Positions 8,254 through 16,751 of a DNA stretch of 64,000 nucleotides are shown piece by piece. Made by a program: the position numbers and the translations under genes. Each line of letters begins with the position of its first letter. Within the stretch, counting starts at the first letter, position 1. Under the pieces are notes generated by a model. It did no database searches, was not told the origin of the DNA, and worked only from the letters and a program-made list of their open reading frames with translations. The DNA is from Pedobacter sp. PF22-3 (GTDB lineage: Bacteria; Bacteroidota; Bacteroidia; Sphingobacteriales; Sphingobacteriaceae), in assembly GCF_026239555.1 (NCBI RefSeq), contig NZ_JAPIVP010000003.1, positions 310,001 through 374,000 on the forward strand. The letters run 5' to 3'.

Positions 8254-8721
8254 TTAAGCCCTTTGTTCTTCGCCAAGCCTTTCAAAATAATCTTCTTCAT
8301 CAGCTTCAGAATTGCTCAATTTATTGATTTTAAATACCCAGTATTTCATTAAGGGATAATTAAAACCGTAAGAAACTATACTATCAATTAAAAGCCTGCC
8401 AAGTTTATAATCTAAATTGAGGCTACTGTGCAATAAATAGGTACCTGCTGATTTTAATGAGATACTTCCCAAAACCACGATAAAAAATCGGATTAGCTGT
8501 CCGCTTGTAGAACTGCAATAGCCATCGTTACTCTTAAAAGCCCAAAAACGGTTAATACAAAAGTTAACGATCCCACCAAGCGTGCCTGAAATTAAAATAG
8601 AAATGGTAAAGTGGATATGCAGCCATTCCGTTAGTAGTATCATTAATCCATAGTCGGTAACACCACCAGAAAAAGCCGATAGCTGCGCTTTGAGAAAAAG
8701 TTTAACAGACGCCCAGGTCAT
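8254..8721 (-). CDS. GtrA family membrane protein
   Basis: 155 residues with about four membrane segments. FSGGVTDYGLMILLTEWL and GTLGGIVNFCINRFWAFKS match the GtrA family (FxVGxxxxxxD ... NFxxNRxWxF). Family members are thought to help move lipid-linked sugars across the membrane. The start codon overlaps the stop of the CDP-alcohol phosphotransferase by one base (TAATG), so the two are translationally coupled and probably serve one lipid or glycan pathway. Confidence 0.85.
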   Translation of the reverse strand: MTWASVKLFLKAQLSAFSGGVTDYGLMILLTEWLHIHFTISILISGTLGGIVNFCINRFWAFKSNDGYCSSTSGQLIRFFIVVLGSISLKSAGTYLLHSSLNLDYKLGRLLIDSIVSYGFNYPLMKYWVFKINKLSNSEADEEDYFERLGEEQRA

Positions 8722-9410
8722 TATATTTTCTCCTCCTTGTCTTTAGCGTCGCCCGCTTTCAAAAGTTTAAACGTATCGATAATATTGATAACCAATAATA
8801 GCAACACCATAGCAATTGCGAAATAAGTAATGGCACCTGTAAATAAGGTTTCGGCAATTAAAATAAGCGAAATAATTACGCGTAATTCTGTTGGACCTAA
8901 ATAGCCGGAATCGATTTGGTAAAAGCCGGTAATTTTATAACGCAGTTGGGAAATAATCATAGACCAACCGTATAATACCACAAAAAGAAATGCGAAAATC
9001 TGTGTGCCACCATCGGCGTAATAATAATAGCCCAAACCGATCAGGATAATGCTGAGCCAATCCATCACAATATCAAGTGCAAAGCCATACCACTTACGGG
9101 GGATTTTACGAAAGTACGCCAACCGGCCATCAAGCGAATCGCCAAGCCAGTTGATCATAAAACCTAAAATTCCGATCAGCAAATAACTTTTTGCATAAAA
9201 ACTTGCCAAAATAAAGCTTAAAAACACAATCAGCGATCCAATCATGCCAATCCCTGTCATCATATTAGGCGTGATCCATTTAGGAACCCTTTGAAGCAAA
9301 AATAAGATCAGTGCTTGTTCGCCTTTTCTTAAAATATTTGTCCTCTCGCGGTCTGCAAATACCCTTTTGCCAGCTAAATGGTCTTTTTTTAGTTTAATAA
9401 TAGCCTCCAA
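8721..9410 (-). CDS. CDP-alcohol phosphatidyltransferase family membrane protein
   Basis: 229 residues with five or six membrane segments. The active-site region WLGDSLDGRLAYFRK followed by YGFALDIVMDW fits the family pattern D-x2-DG-x-x-A-R...G-x3-D-x3-D, with the usual A-R spacing slightly altered (RLAYFR). Enzymes of the family transfer a phosphoalcohol from a CDP-alcohol to form phospholipids. The acceptor here is unknown. It is first in a two-gene operon with the GtrA gene. Gap 9411-9568 shows no feature beyond being the upstream region. Confidence 0.82.
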   Translation of the reverse strand: MEAIIKLKKDHLAGKRVFADRERTNILRKGEQALILFLLQRVPKWITPNMMTGIGMIGSLIVFLSFILASFYAKSYLLIGILGFMINWLGDSLDGRLAYFRKIPRKWYGFALDIVMDWLSIILIGLGYYYYADGGTQIFAFLFVVLYGWSMIISQLRYKITGFYQIDSGYLGPTELRVIISLILIAETLFTGAITYFAIAMVLLLLVINIIDTFKLLKAGDAKDKEEKI

Positions 9411-9568
9411 TTTAAGTGCCCACCAAAATTACGCCAAATAGAATGGCCGTTTCCGGTCGGTAAAATTTTAAACTGATTTTCTTTGGAATACCTTTAGAAT
9501 AATCAGTTATTCTTTTTAGCTTCCCCGATCTGACCAGGTAAGTAAACAATAGGGCAAATAACATAAAT

Positions 9569-10375
9569 TTATTTTACAATTCCGGCGAAGCGCTGGTAAA
9601 ATACTGTTGGACTATTCTCAATTTTTGGGGCATACTTACCTGCGATGATGGGTACGTAAATTACGCGTCTCCTACTTTCCTCTCCACGAATAGAAGATTC
9701 TGCCACCCGGTGCCAAAGCCGTCCGTCATGAATGGTTAAATCACCAGCTTCAGGCAATATCGATACTTCTTCAGCATCTGGTTTATTATCCAGAAAGTAT
9801 TTTTTGCGGAAAAGCATCTGGTAAATACTTTGTTTGTGTGTACCGGGAATTATTTTTAATCCGCCATTTTCAGGTTTTAAGGTACTCAGGTGAATGCCTA
9901 CATTGAGCATTGGGTTTAGTTTAGCACCATAAAAAATATCCCTTAAACCATCCGTGTGCCAGCCCATTTTGCTGAATTTGCTTTCAGGACCATTGATGTA
10001 ATGGTTAAATACCATGCCGTCTTTTTCTTCTGTGCCCAGGCGTGCACCATCACCGGCCAATTGCAGCAGGGCATTAAAACGTGGGTCTAATAACAGTCCG
10101 CTTAAGGTTTGATGCTGTTGACTAATAAAAGCAAAACGTTGTACAATTGCTGAACCATCAAGATCTTTTCCGTATTTAATTGGCACGCCGTTTATTTTTT
10201 TAACATCTTCCTGTATCCATTTTTGTTCTACTTGTTTAGAAGCATCAATAATCGATGAAACCGTTTCGGTCTTAATGAAATTTTTGAAATGGATAAACCC
10301 ATGTATGTTAAAAAAATCAAGCTGTTCTGATGTTAAACGTTCAGATAGGGTAAAGGTAGGATACGATGTTTCCAT
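9569..10375 (-). CDS. Phytanoyl-CoA dioxygenase (PhyH) family Fe(II)/2-oxoglutarate oxygenase
   Basis: 268 residues, standard for the family. MGWHTDGLRD provides the HxD of the iron site, LWHRVAESS the distal His, and RRRVIYVPI the Arg that binds 2-oxoglutarate. Between them, NVGIHLSTLKPENGGLKII and GTHKQ form the usual double-stranded beta-helix core. Cytoplasmic, with no signal peptide. The substrate cannot be assigned; bacterial relatives hydroxylate lipids, halogenated compounds or secondary metabolites. It is monocistronic, with a palindrome upstream. Confidence 0.88.
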   Translation of the reverse strand: METSYPTFTLSERLTSEQLDFFNIHGFIHFKNFIKTETVSSIIDASKQVEQKWIQEDVKKINGVPIKYGKDLDGSAIVQRFAFISQQHQTLSGLLLDPRFNALLQLAGDGARLGTEEKDGMVFNHYINGPESKFSKMGWHTDGLRDIFYGAKLNPMLNVGIHLSTLKPENGGLKIIPGTHKQSIYQMLFRKKYFLDNKPDAEEVSILPEAGDLTIHDGRLWHRVAESSIRGEESRRRVIYVPIIAGKYAPKIENSPTVFYQRFAGIVK

Positions 10376-10473
10376 GTGTCGAAATTTAAAGTTTAAGAAA
10401 AAGATAAATTGGAATCAGAATTATGCGCAGCAACAGCACATTCGCATTGGCGAGTGGTTCGGTACTGAAGTGA

Positions 10474-10495
10474 AATAAAACAATTTTGTTTTATT
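10474..10495. promoter_or_regulatory. Perfect palindrome upstream of PhyH gene
   Basis: AATAAAACAA (10474-10483), two bases, then TTGTTTTATT (10486-10495). The 10-bp arms are perfect. It lies ~100 bp upstream of the minus-strand start at 10375 and could be an operator. An AT-only hairpin of this size is a weak terminator candidate. Confidence 0.35.
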
Positions 10496-10659
10496 ATACA
10501 TAATCTATAGAATTTGTAGTATTTAATACAAACGTAACATATTTTTAATATTCCGGAGAATTTTATTTCAAATATTTTAAAATAATTTTTTCGGAAAGGA
10601 GTTGCGGTAGAGAAGAGGTGTACAAATAAAGGCTACTGTAGCTGTTTTATTTTAATTTT

Positions 10660-10759
10660 ATCCGTGGTGTTGGATGTTACCATCCGACACTCATATGTCG
10701 AAAATAGTAATTCATGAAATGAGATATACGGTCAGTCAGATGGTAACATCTGACTGCAC
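10660..10759. repeat. 100-bp double-hairpin repeat, copy 1
   Basis: Begins ATCCGTGGTGTTGGATG and contains two stem-loops: GTTGGATG/CATCCGAC (with a G-T pair), and CAGTCAGATG-GTAA-CATCTGACTG (10-bp perfect stem). A copy of identical length lies at 11111-11210 in the same orientation, identical at the ends and diverged in the middle. Confidence 0.8.
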
Positions 10760-11110
10760 AACCCTGAGGTGTTACTAGCTGACAATCAGATCTGTTATTA
10801 AATTAAAATAGATCTCTTATTACTGTATTGGAGCGCAATTGTAGTAGTAATAGGGTACTTTGTTCCCGTTTTTCGCTTTTACGCTTCGCTTCCTCGTACC
10901 TCGTTGCTGCAGGGTATCGCTGCACCCGGGGCTAAATGGCCTAAACAGTATTTCATTTTTAGGGTTGCATAGTGCACAAACCTTTGTTCCTAAACCCGAA
11001 TGTAATGGAAAGCCCGTAAGCGAGGAACGAGTGCGGACTTGTAATGGAATGCGGGACTAAAAATGCCAAGCACACAGAACTGTTCATTTCCAAATCAATT
11101 TTGATATCAT
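10760..11110. other. Repeat-like non-coding segment between the two 100-bp copies
   Basis: No credible gene. It contains oligonucleotides rich in CGCTT/CGTTCC (CTTCGCTTCCTCGTACCTCG near 10885; GCGAGGAACGAG near 11021) and GGGGCTAAATGGCC near 10928, which resemble intergenic repeat debris I remember in Pedobacter-type genomes. A short ORF at 10860-11060 is made only of this material. The stretch 10496-10659 before copy 1 shows nothing recognisable. Confidence 0.5.
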
Positions 11111-11210
11111 ATCCGTGGTGTTGGATGTTACCATCCGACATTCATACATTAACTAGGATGATTTAGGGAATGAGGTATACGATCAGTCAGATGGAAACAT
11201 CTGACTACAC
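11111..11210. repeat. 100-bp double-hairpin repeat, copy 2
   Basis: Same start (ATCCGTGGTGTTGGATG) and same two stem-loops as copy 1; the second stem is AGTCAGATG-GAAA-CATCTGACT. The centre differs, but the palindromic ends are conserved, which suggests selection or transposition acting on the hairpins. Confidence 0.8.
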
Positions 11211-11216
11211 ATGGAA

Positions 11217-12005
11217 CTAAGTTTTATAAATCCCTGCGGCCATTTTTTCGATAAATCCCTTCGGCAAAATCCTATTGGCATATACACTGATGATATTGGT
11301 AAAACCTGGAATAATTTCAGCTTTCCCGGCGAACAATCCTTTAATGGCAATTTCGGCCACTTCATCGGGTTTCATATTAAATTTTTCTGCCATTTTACTA
11401 AAAGCATCCAGTCCGGCACGGTGTGCAAAACCCGTATCAACAGGACCAGGACTCAAACAACTTACTGAAACCGGACCATCCTTAAGTTCGAATCTTAATG
11501 CTCTGGTAAAAGATAAAATAAAGGCTTTAGTTGCCGAATAAATGGCCAGAGTGGGTACAGCCTGGTAAGCTGCGGTACTGCAAACGTTGAGTATGTACGC
11601 CTTTTTCTGTGCTGATAAAACCGGGACCAGCAAATGGCATAATGCGGTTACCGTGGTCATATTTAATTGACACATTTCTAACTGGGCACTTAAATCCAGC
11701 TCTGCAAATTTGCCCCACAATCCATAACCAGCGTTGTTAATCAGGATATTAACGGCATAATTATTTGCTGTTATCCAGTTTAATACTGCTTTGGGCGCTT
11801 CAACATGGCTAAGATCGATCGCCAAGCTATGCGCTTCAACCCCATATTGGTTTTTAATGTTTGTTTGTAAAGTATTCAATTCGTCTGCCGAACGGGCAAT
11901 AAGCAATAAGTTGATTTTTCTTCTGGCCAGTGCAATGGCCATCGATTTGCCAATGCCTTTGCTGGCTCCGGTGATCATGGCATATGTAATCTTTGTTCCC
12001 AACAT
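11217..12005 (-). CDS. Short-chain dehydrogenase/reductase
   Basis: Frame open from a TTG at 12038, but ATG 12005 (MLGTKITYAMITGAS) gives the standard SDR N-terminus, for 262 residues. Motifs: TGASKGIG (NAD(P) binding), NNAGYG, Ser in NVCSTAAY, catalytic YSATK, and LSPGPVDTGF. An Arg-Ser after the second strand (LLLIARSADEL) is compatible with NADP. Substrate unknown; this SDR0-like group includes many oxidoreductases of lipids and steroids. It is divergent from the iron-uptake genes. Confidence 0.85.
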   Translation of the reverse strand: MLGTKITYAMITGASKGIGKSMAIALARRKINLLLIARSADELNTLQTNIKNQYGVEAHSLAIDLSHVEAPKAVLNWITANNYAVNILINNAGYGLWGKFAELDLSAQLEMCQLNMTTVTALCHLLVPVLSAQKKAYILNVCSTAAYQAVPTLAIYSATKAFILSFTRALRFELKDGPVSVSCLSPGPVDTGFAHRAGLDAFSKMAEKFNMKPDEVAEIAIKGLFAGKAEIIPGFTNIISVYANRILPKGFIEKMAAGIYKT

Positions 12006-12113
12006 CTTTTTGCTCAAACGGTTTACCGCAAATATCAAATAAAATAAATCTTATGCCTTATTTATTTTAAAAAGATGAATAATTCAACATCAATTCAAGA
12101 ACTTTTTCAAGTT

Positions 12114-12148
12114 ATTATTTTTAACGAGTCTAAATAATGTTAGCTTTG
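12114..12148 (+). promoter_or_regulatory. Fur-like palindrome and -7 box before the TonB receptor
   Basis: ATTATTT (12114-12120) and AAATAAT (12132-12138) form an inverted repeat centred at 12126. The right half reads TCTAAATAAT, which I associate with Bacteroidota iron-regulated promoters. A perfect -7 box TAGCTTTG follows at 12141-12148, and the ATG is at 12168. Repressor binding here would block the promoter. Iron control is inferred. Confidence 0.5.
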
Positions 12149-12167
12149 CCGAAATTTTCAGATCAGC

Positions 12168-14519
12168 ATGAGACATTTATATCAAAGATTTTTTGCCACA
12201 GCACTTATTATGCTTTTTACAATTACCTTATTTGCACAAGCAGAGAAAGGAACTATTAGTGGAAAAGTTGTAGACTCATTGGGCAATGGTATTCCTTTCG
12301 CCAATATACAGATTAAAAAACAAAACCTTAAAACCACTTCTGATAAAACAGGTGCATTTAAATTAAATGTTGTTCCTGTTGGTAATCAGCAGATTAAGGT
12401 TTCGGTTACGGGTTACAATCTGTTTGAACAGGTGGTGTCTGTTACTGCAAATGATACCATTTCGGTAACATTTGTTTTAAAAGAACAGGCAGAAGGGCTA
12501 AATGATGTAATTGTTTCGGCAAGCAGAAGGCCAGAATCATTATCGCAAACGCCATCATCAGTAACGGTGCTTACCGCTAAAGAATTGAATACACAATCAG
12601 CCATTAGTCCGAATTTAGCTAATATACTTTCATATAGCGTGCCTGGATTAGGTTTTTCAACCAATCAAACCGGTAATTCCGGTCAGACTTTGCGTGGCAG
12701 AAATGTTTTGGTTTTAATTGATGGCATTCCACAATCTACTCCTTTAAGAGCAGGAGGTAGGGATATCCGCAGTATAGATCCATCAGTTATTGAGCGTGTT
12801 GAAGTGATTAAAGGTGCAACTGCCATTTACGGTAATGGTGCAGAAGGTGGATTAATCAACTATATTACCAAAAAGGCCGACCAGGGAAAATCATTTGGAG
12901 GTTATTCTCAAGCCGGAATTACAGGAAACTTAAAAGGCGATAGCACCATTGGTTACCGTTTTTCGCAACAGCTTTATGGTAAAACAGGTAAATTTGATTA
13001 CCTGGTAAGTGGGATGTTCGAAAAAACTGGTGTTTTCCGCGATGCTGAAGGCCTGGTCATTTCACCCGAATATGGTTTAGGCGAAACCAGGTCTTACAAT
13101 GGCTTTGTAAAGTTAGGCTATACCTTTACGCCAAAGCAGCGTTTGCAGGTCATGTATAATTACTTCAGCTCCAGACAACACTCTAAATACATCACCAAAG
13201 AAGGTGTTTACGGTCAGTCGCCGGCTATAGGCATTTATGGTACGAGATTGGGTGAAGAGGAAGGCACAAGATTTAACCATAATGCCAATTTACAATATAC
13301 TAATCAACAGATTTTTGGTAAAACTGATTTAACCGCTAACGTATATTATCAGGATTTTTATACCATTTATTCTAACTCCGCCTCATTTTTCGGCGGCGGA
13401 CAGTCGGCTATTACCTCTACCAAAAAGGGGGCAAGGGTAAACCTGAACACACCGTTTAATTTAACAGCTCAGGTACCGATGCAATTGAACTATGGTTTGG
13501 ATTTAATGAACGATAAAACTGCTCAAAGCTTAACTGATGGGCGTTTATGGGTGCCGAATATGAACATGGTAAACTTTGCGCCTTATTTACAGGCCTCAGC
13601 AACTTTAATTAATGATTTAACCATAAAAGGAGGTTTAAGGGTAGAAAATATCAACATCGATGTAGACGATTTTAACACCCTGGCTACCGGTGCAAACGGT
13701 GCGGGAAGTATAGCGGTACAGGGTGGCAAATTAAACTATAATGCTTTAGTGTTTAATGCCGGTGCACGTTATTCGAAATTCAAGTTTTTTAACCCTTTTA
13801 TCAGTTATGCACAGTCGTTCTCGGTATTTGAATTAGGTAGGGTATTAAGAGCGGCAAAAAGTAATACCTTATCGCAATTAGAAACCAAACCCATTATCGT
13901 AAACAATTATGAAGCAGGGTTTAGCAGCAGTATAGATAAACTGAATTTTAGTGCGGCCTACTATTACAGTACCTCTAAACTGGGTGCCAATCTTTTAGAG
14001 GTAAATGGTACCTATATTTCTCAACGTATCCCTGAGCGTGTATATGGATTTGAAATCCAGGCTGATTATCAACTACTAAAAGAGTTGAGCATCGGTGGTA
14101 ATTATGCGCAGGTAGAAGGAAAAGGAGATGTAGACAATGATGGTAATTTTAACGGAGAGAAAGATGTGTATTTGAACACAACGCGTATCCCACCATCAAA
14201 AACTACTGTTTATTTGAAATATTCAGGCATTAAAAACTTAAGTTTGGACGTAAATTGGATGCGTGTAGGAAATCGCGACCGTTTTAAAACTAACGCTGCG
14301 GGTAAATATTTAATTGGAGAGGGACCGGTAAAAGCTTTCAACTTATTTAACGTTGCAGCAGTATACCAGGTTTCACAGCCCCTAAAATTATCGTTAGGGG
14401 TAGAAAATTTGCTGAATAAAGTTTATTATCCAGCTATTTCCCAGTTTTATGGCAGTAATGTAAACTATGTACGTGGTAACGGGCGTCGGTTTAACTTATC
14501 GCTGGGTTACGCTTTTTAA
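12168..14519 (+). CDS. TonB-dependent siderophore-type outer-membrane receptor
   Basis: 783 residues. Signal peptide (to LFAQAEK), then a carboxypeptidase-regulatory-like beta-sandwich (about 28-110: GTISGKVVDSLGNGIPFANI), a plug domain (about 115-235: SQTPSSVTVLTAKEL, GRNVLVLIDGIPQ, VERVEVIKGATAIYGNGAEG), and a beta-barrel ending RRFNLSLGYAF with the terminal aromatic residue. It imports iron chelates, probably hydroxamate or other siderophores, using TonB energy. The next gene, 3 bp downstream, is a PepSY membrane protein typical of siderophore systems. A Fur-like site lies upstream. Confidence 0.9.
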   Translation: MRHLYQRFFATALIMLFTITLFAQAEKGTISGKVVDSLGNGIPFANIQIKKQNLKTTSDKTGAFKLNVVPVGNQQIKVSVTGYNLFEQVVSVTANDTISVTFVLKEQAEGLNDVIVSASRRPESLSQTPSSVTVLTAKELNTQSAISPNLANILSYSVPGLGFSTNQTGNSGQTLRGRNVLVLIDGIPQSTPLRAGGRDIRSIDPSVIERVEVIKGATAIYGNGAEGGLINYITKKADQGKSFGGYSQAGITGNLKGDSTIGYRFSQQLYGKTGKFDYLVSGMFEKTGVFRDAEGLVISPEYGLGETRSYNGFVKLGYTFTPKQRLQVMYNYFSSRQHSKYITKEGVYGQSPAIGIYGTRLGEEEGTRFNHNANLQYTNQQIFGKTDLTANVYYQDFYTIYSNSASFFGGGQSAITSTKKGARVNLNTPFNLTAQVPMQLNYGLDLMNDKTAQSLTDGRLWVPNMNMVNFAPYLQASATLINDLTIKGGLRVENINIDVDDFNTLATGANGAGSIAVQGGKLNYNALVFNAGARYSKFKFFNPFISYAQSFSVFELGRVLRAAKSNTLSQLETKPIIVNNYEAGFSSSIDKLNFSAAYYYSTSKLGANLLEVNGTYISQRIPERVYGFEIQADYQLLKELSIGGNYAQVEGKGDVDNDGNFNGEKDVYLNTTRIPPSKTTVYLKYSGIKNLSLDVNWMRVGNRDRFKTNAAGKYLIGEGPVKAFNLFNVAAVYQVSQPLKLSLGVENLLNKVYYPAISQFYGSNVNYVRGNGRRFNLSLGYAF

Positions 14520-14522
14520 GCA

Positions 14523-15611
14523 ATGAGGAACAGGAAATTTAAAAATACCATCAGGAACATTCACCTCTGGCTCGGCCTGGCAACTGGCCTGGTGGTATTT
14601 ATCATCAGTATTACCGGTGCGCTGTATATCTTTGAAGAAGAGATCAGGGATTTTACACAAAAAGATTTCCGCTATGTTCGGCTTCAGGAGAAGCCTTTTA
14701 TAGGTTTGGATCAAGTGATTTCAGGATTCGAGAAACTTTCGCCTAAAGATGAATTAAGGCTGATCAGAATTGAAGATGCCTTGCCCAATGCAACGGTAGA
14801 ACTGACCAGTAAAAAGGGTAAGGTTTACTATTTTAACCCTTACGATGCCACTTTAGTTAAAAAAGGTGGCGAAGATTGGCTCCAGGTGGTAGAACATCTC
14901 CATACTTCTCTATTGCTAGGTAAAACCGGGAAGTTCATCATAGAATGGTCGGTGGTTATTTTTGTACTGATGCTGATCACCGGACTGATTCTTTGGTTTC
15001 CTGGCCAAATGCGGCTGTTAAAACAATCGCTCACCATTAAAAGAAAAGCATCATTTAAGCGGTTGAATTATGATTTACACAACGTATTGGGTTTTTATGC
15101 ATCGTTTGTGTTATTGATTACCGCCTTGAGTGGTCTGTACTTTGCCTTTAAAGAAGTAAAAAATGCGGCCAGCTTTTTCACCGGGAGTAAATTGGGGCAG
15201 GGCAAAGCTATCGTTTCGGCCAAACCGACCCACATTGACCCCTTACCTTTACGTTACAATAAAATTTACACCGAAGCCAAAATCAAATATCCTGGTGCTA
15301 TTTCCACTAGTTTTTCGCTTAGGGGTAAAGGCGAACTACGTTTAAGAATGATTTATCCTTACCGTTGGACACGTAAGCAGAATACTTTTTTTTATGAGGC
15401 AACTACCGGTAGCATGATCAGGGCCAAACTGTACAAAGATTATAACGGAGCCGATTTAATAGAGGCCACCAATTATGATCTGCATACAGGTAGGCTATTT
15501 GGTCTTCCAAATAAAATTCTTTCGCTTGTAGCGGCATTGGTTGCTGCGAGCCTGCCTGTAACAGGTTTTATGATCTGGTGGCAAAAAAGAAAAAAGCGAA
15601 AAGGGAAATAA
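14523..15611 (+). CDS. PepSY-associated membrane protein (iron/siderophore reductase-like)
   Basis: 362 residues with four membrane helices (about 15-38, 138-160, 187-210, 335-355). His residues conserved in the family are seen in NIHLWLGLATG, VVEHLHTSLLLG, LNYDLHNVLGFYA and NYDLHTGRLFGLP. Such proteins, encoded beside TonB receptors, are thought to reduce Fe(III)-siderophore in the periplasm. It forms an operon with the receptor (3-bp gap). It ends in the basic tail KKRKKRKGK. Confidence 0.88.
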   Translation: MRNRKFKNTIRNIHLWLGLATGLVVFIISITGALYIFEEEIRDFTQKDFRYVRLQEKPFIGLDQVISGFEKLSPKDELRLIRIEDALPNATVELTSKKGKVYYFNPYDATLVKKGGEDWLQVVEHLHTSLLLGKTGKFIIEWSVVIFVLMLITGLILWFPGQMRLLKQSLTIKRKASFKRLNYDLHNVLGFYASFVLLITALSGLYFAFKEVKNAASFFTGSKLGQGKAIVSAKPTHIDPLPLRYNKIYTEAKIKYPGAISTSFSLRGKGELRLRMIYPYRWTRKQNTFFYEATTGSMIRAKLYKDYNGADLIEATNYDLHTGRLFGLPNKILSLVAALVAASLPVTGFMIWWQKRKKRKGK

Positions 15612-15737
15612 CTACAGCTACAATACTGCTTCAACTCCGGTTAAACTCAAGATTTTCGGTCCGGTATTTTTTGATCATGATGACAGAAAATTGTCTTTTA
15701 TTAATCTGATTAGTTATTCCTTTCACTAATATTTGAA

Positions 15738-15830
15738 ATGGACATCATCTTCCTTATTGCAGGAATAATCCATCTCTTGTTTATTAACCAGAACTATTTG
15801 ATCCAGCTGGTGTTACTCTGGCATGGATGA
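15738..15830 (+). CDS. Candidate 30-residue membrane microprotein
   Basis: ATG 15738 to TGA 15830 encodes MDIIFLIAGIIHLLF... (30 residues, ending LVLLWHG), almost entirely hydrophobic with a single predicted membrane segment. Its last codons overlap the start of the next small ORF by 8 bases (ATGGATGA), a typical translational-coupling arrangement. Too short to judge by codon statistics; support rests on the overlap and shared membrane character. Confidence 0.4.
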   Translation: MDIIFLIAGIIHLLFINQNYLIQLVLLWHG

Positions 15831-15924
15831 TAGAGCAAATTTAATTTTAGGCATAGTTTTTTTGTTGGCAGGAATTTTTGTTTTTTATATTATTTTCAGG
15901 CCCGACAGGCAGAAGAAACGATAA
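15823..15924 (+). CDS. Candidate 33-residue membrane microprotein, coupled to the previous one
   Basis: Begins MDDRANLILGIVFLLAG, one membrane helix (residues 7-25), and ends with the basic cytoplasmic tail RPDRQKKR before TAA. Charged ends around a clean helix look like a genuine small membrane protein with N-out or N-in topology fixed by the tail. It overlaps the upstream 30-residue ORF in another frame. No family recognised. Confidence 0.45.
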   Translation: MDDRANLILGIVFLLAGIFVFYIIFRPDRQKKR

Positions 15925-15997
15925 GCTCACCGGCTTCATATGGCCTCAAAGTACACGAAGAATGGATGTATTACTGTGTTAAGTTAAATTTCAAATA

Positions 15998-16088
15998 GCC
16001 AGCTTCCCCCCTCGCTGGCGCACGCGTGTCGCGTGTGAGAATAAAAGCCACAAGATTTTAAAAGACCGCCATTGCCGCGGTCTTTTTG
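15998..16088 (+). ncRNA. Three consecutive stem-loops ending in a Rho-independent terminator; candidate small RNA or 3' UTR
   Basis: Stem 1 GCCAGC/GCTGGC (15998-16019), stem 2 CACGCG-TGT-CGCGTG (16021-16035), then a strong terminator AAAGACCGC/GCGGTCTTT (16061-16085) followed by Ts. It may simply terminate the microprotein or iron-uptake transcript, but the stacked hairpins are also what a small RNA looks like. No clear promoter was found directly upstream. The rest of 15612-16383 (15925-15997, 16089-16383) shows no gene. Confidence 0.45.
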
Positions 16089-16383
16089 ATTTTTAAGATA
16101 TTTTTACGGATACGAGGTGGCTAAATTTCATATTAAAAACATTCTATGCTGAGGTACGAAGCATCTGTAACCTATTGGTACTGAAATTACTTTAAACATT
16201 AACGCTCATTAATTAAGCAGATTATTGAGTATATATTAAACAATTTGGGGCCACTGCAAGCTCCCAATTTTTATAAAATCCCCGTTACTAGGTATTTCAC
16301 CAACGTTAACAATAATGTAACTTAGGTTTGTTAATTTGCAGTAAGCTAAATGCCTGATCATTAAATCTAAATAAGCCCTTACC

Positions 16384-16746
16384 ATGAGTACCGATATTGT
16401 AAAAACCTATATTCTGAACAGAAGTTCGGAAGAAATTAAATTAAGCCTCATTATTGGTGGCATTGAGCAAACCGGCACGAGTTTGATTACCCTTAATGAA
16501 GACATGGTTTTAAAAGATTATCCCGGCGACCTGCACCAAAAGGTAATCGGGCAGAATGATAACCTGCACCTTAAAAAACTAAACATCATTACCGTGGTTA
16601 CCGATACTTCACCAAATCATAACCACACCGATTTATACGTGCTGTTAGAAGGCGGTTTTGTAACCAAGGGTTATAAAATGGAAGAAGAAGTACAGCCCGG
16701 TGCCTCTACAGTGTATACCGCAGAAATCACTTTTTATCAATTTTAA
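16384..16746 (+). CDS. Hypothetical protein, partner of the following gene
   Basis: 120 residues, no signal peptide, mixed alpha/beta, with several His in SPNHNHTDLYV. No family recognised. It ends 5 bp before the next gene's ATG and is clearly in one transcript with it. ATG 16384 is the only reasonable start. Confidence 0.75.
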   Translation: MSTDIVKTYILNRSSEEIKLSLIIGGIEQTGTSLITLNEDMVLKDYPGDLHQKVIGQNDNLHLKKLNIITVVTDTSPNHNHTDLYVLLEGGFVTKGYKMEEEVQPGASTVYTAEITFYQF

Positions 16747-16751
16747 CGCTT

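Noticed and set aside
10275..10478. 67-residue plus-strand ORF overlapping the PhyH start
   Set aside because: Antisense to the PhyH N-terminus and its leader; no family features.
10860..11060. 66-residue plus-strand ORF in the repeat gap
   Set aside because: Composed only of intergenic repeat sequence; unusual composition and no similarity to any protein type.
10600..11216. CRISPR array suggested by repeated hairpins
   Set aside because: Only two copies, 100 bp long, 350 bp apart; no regular spacers or cas genes.
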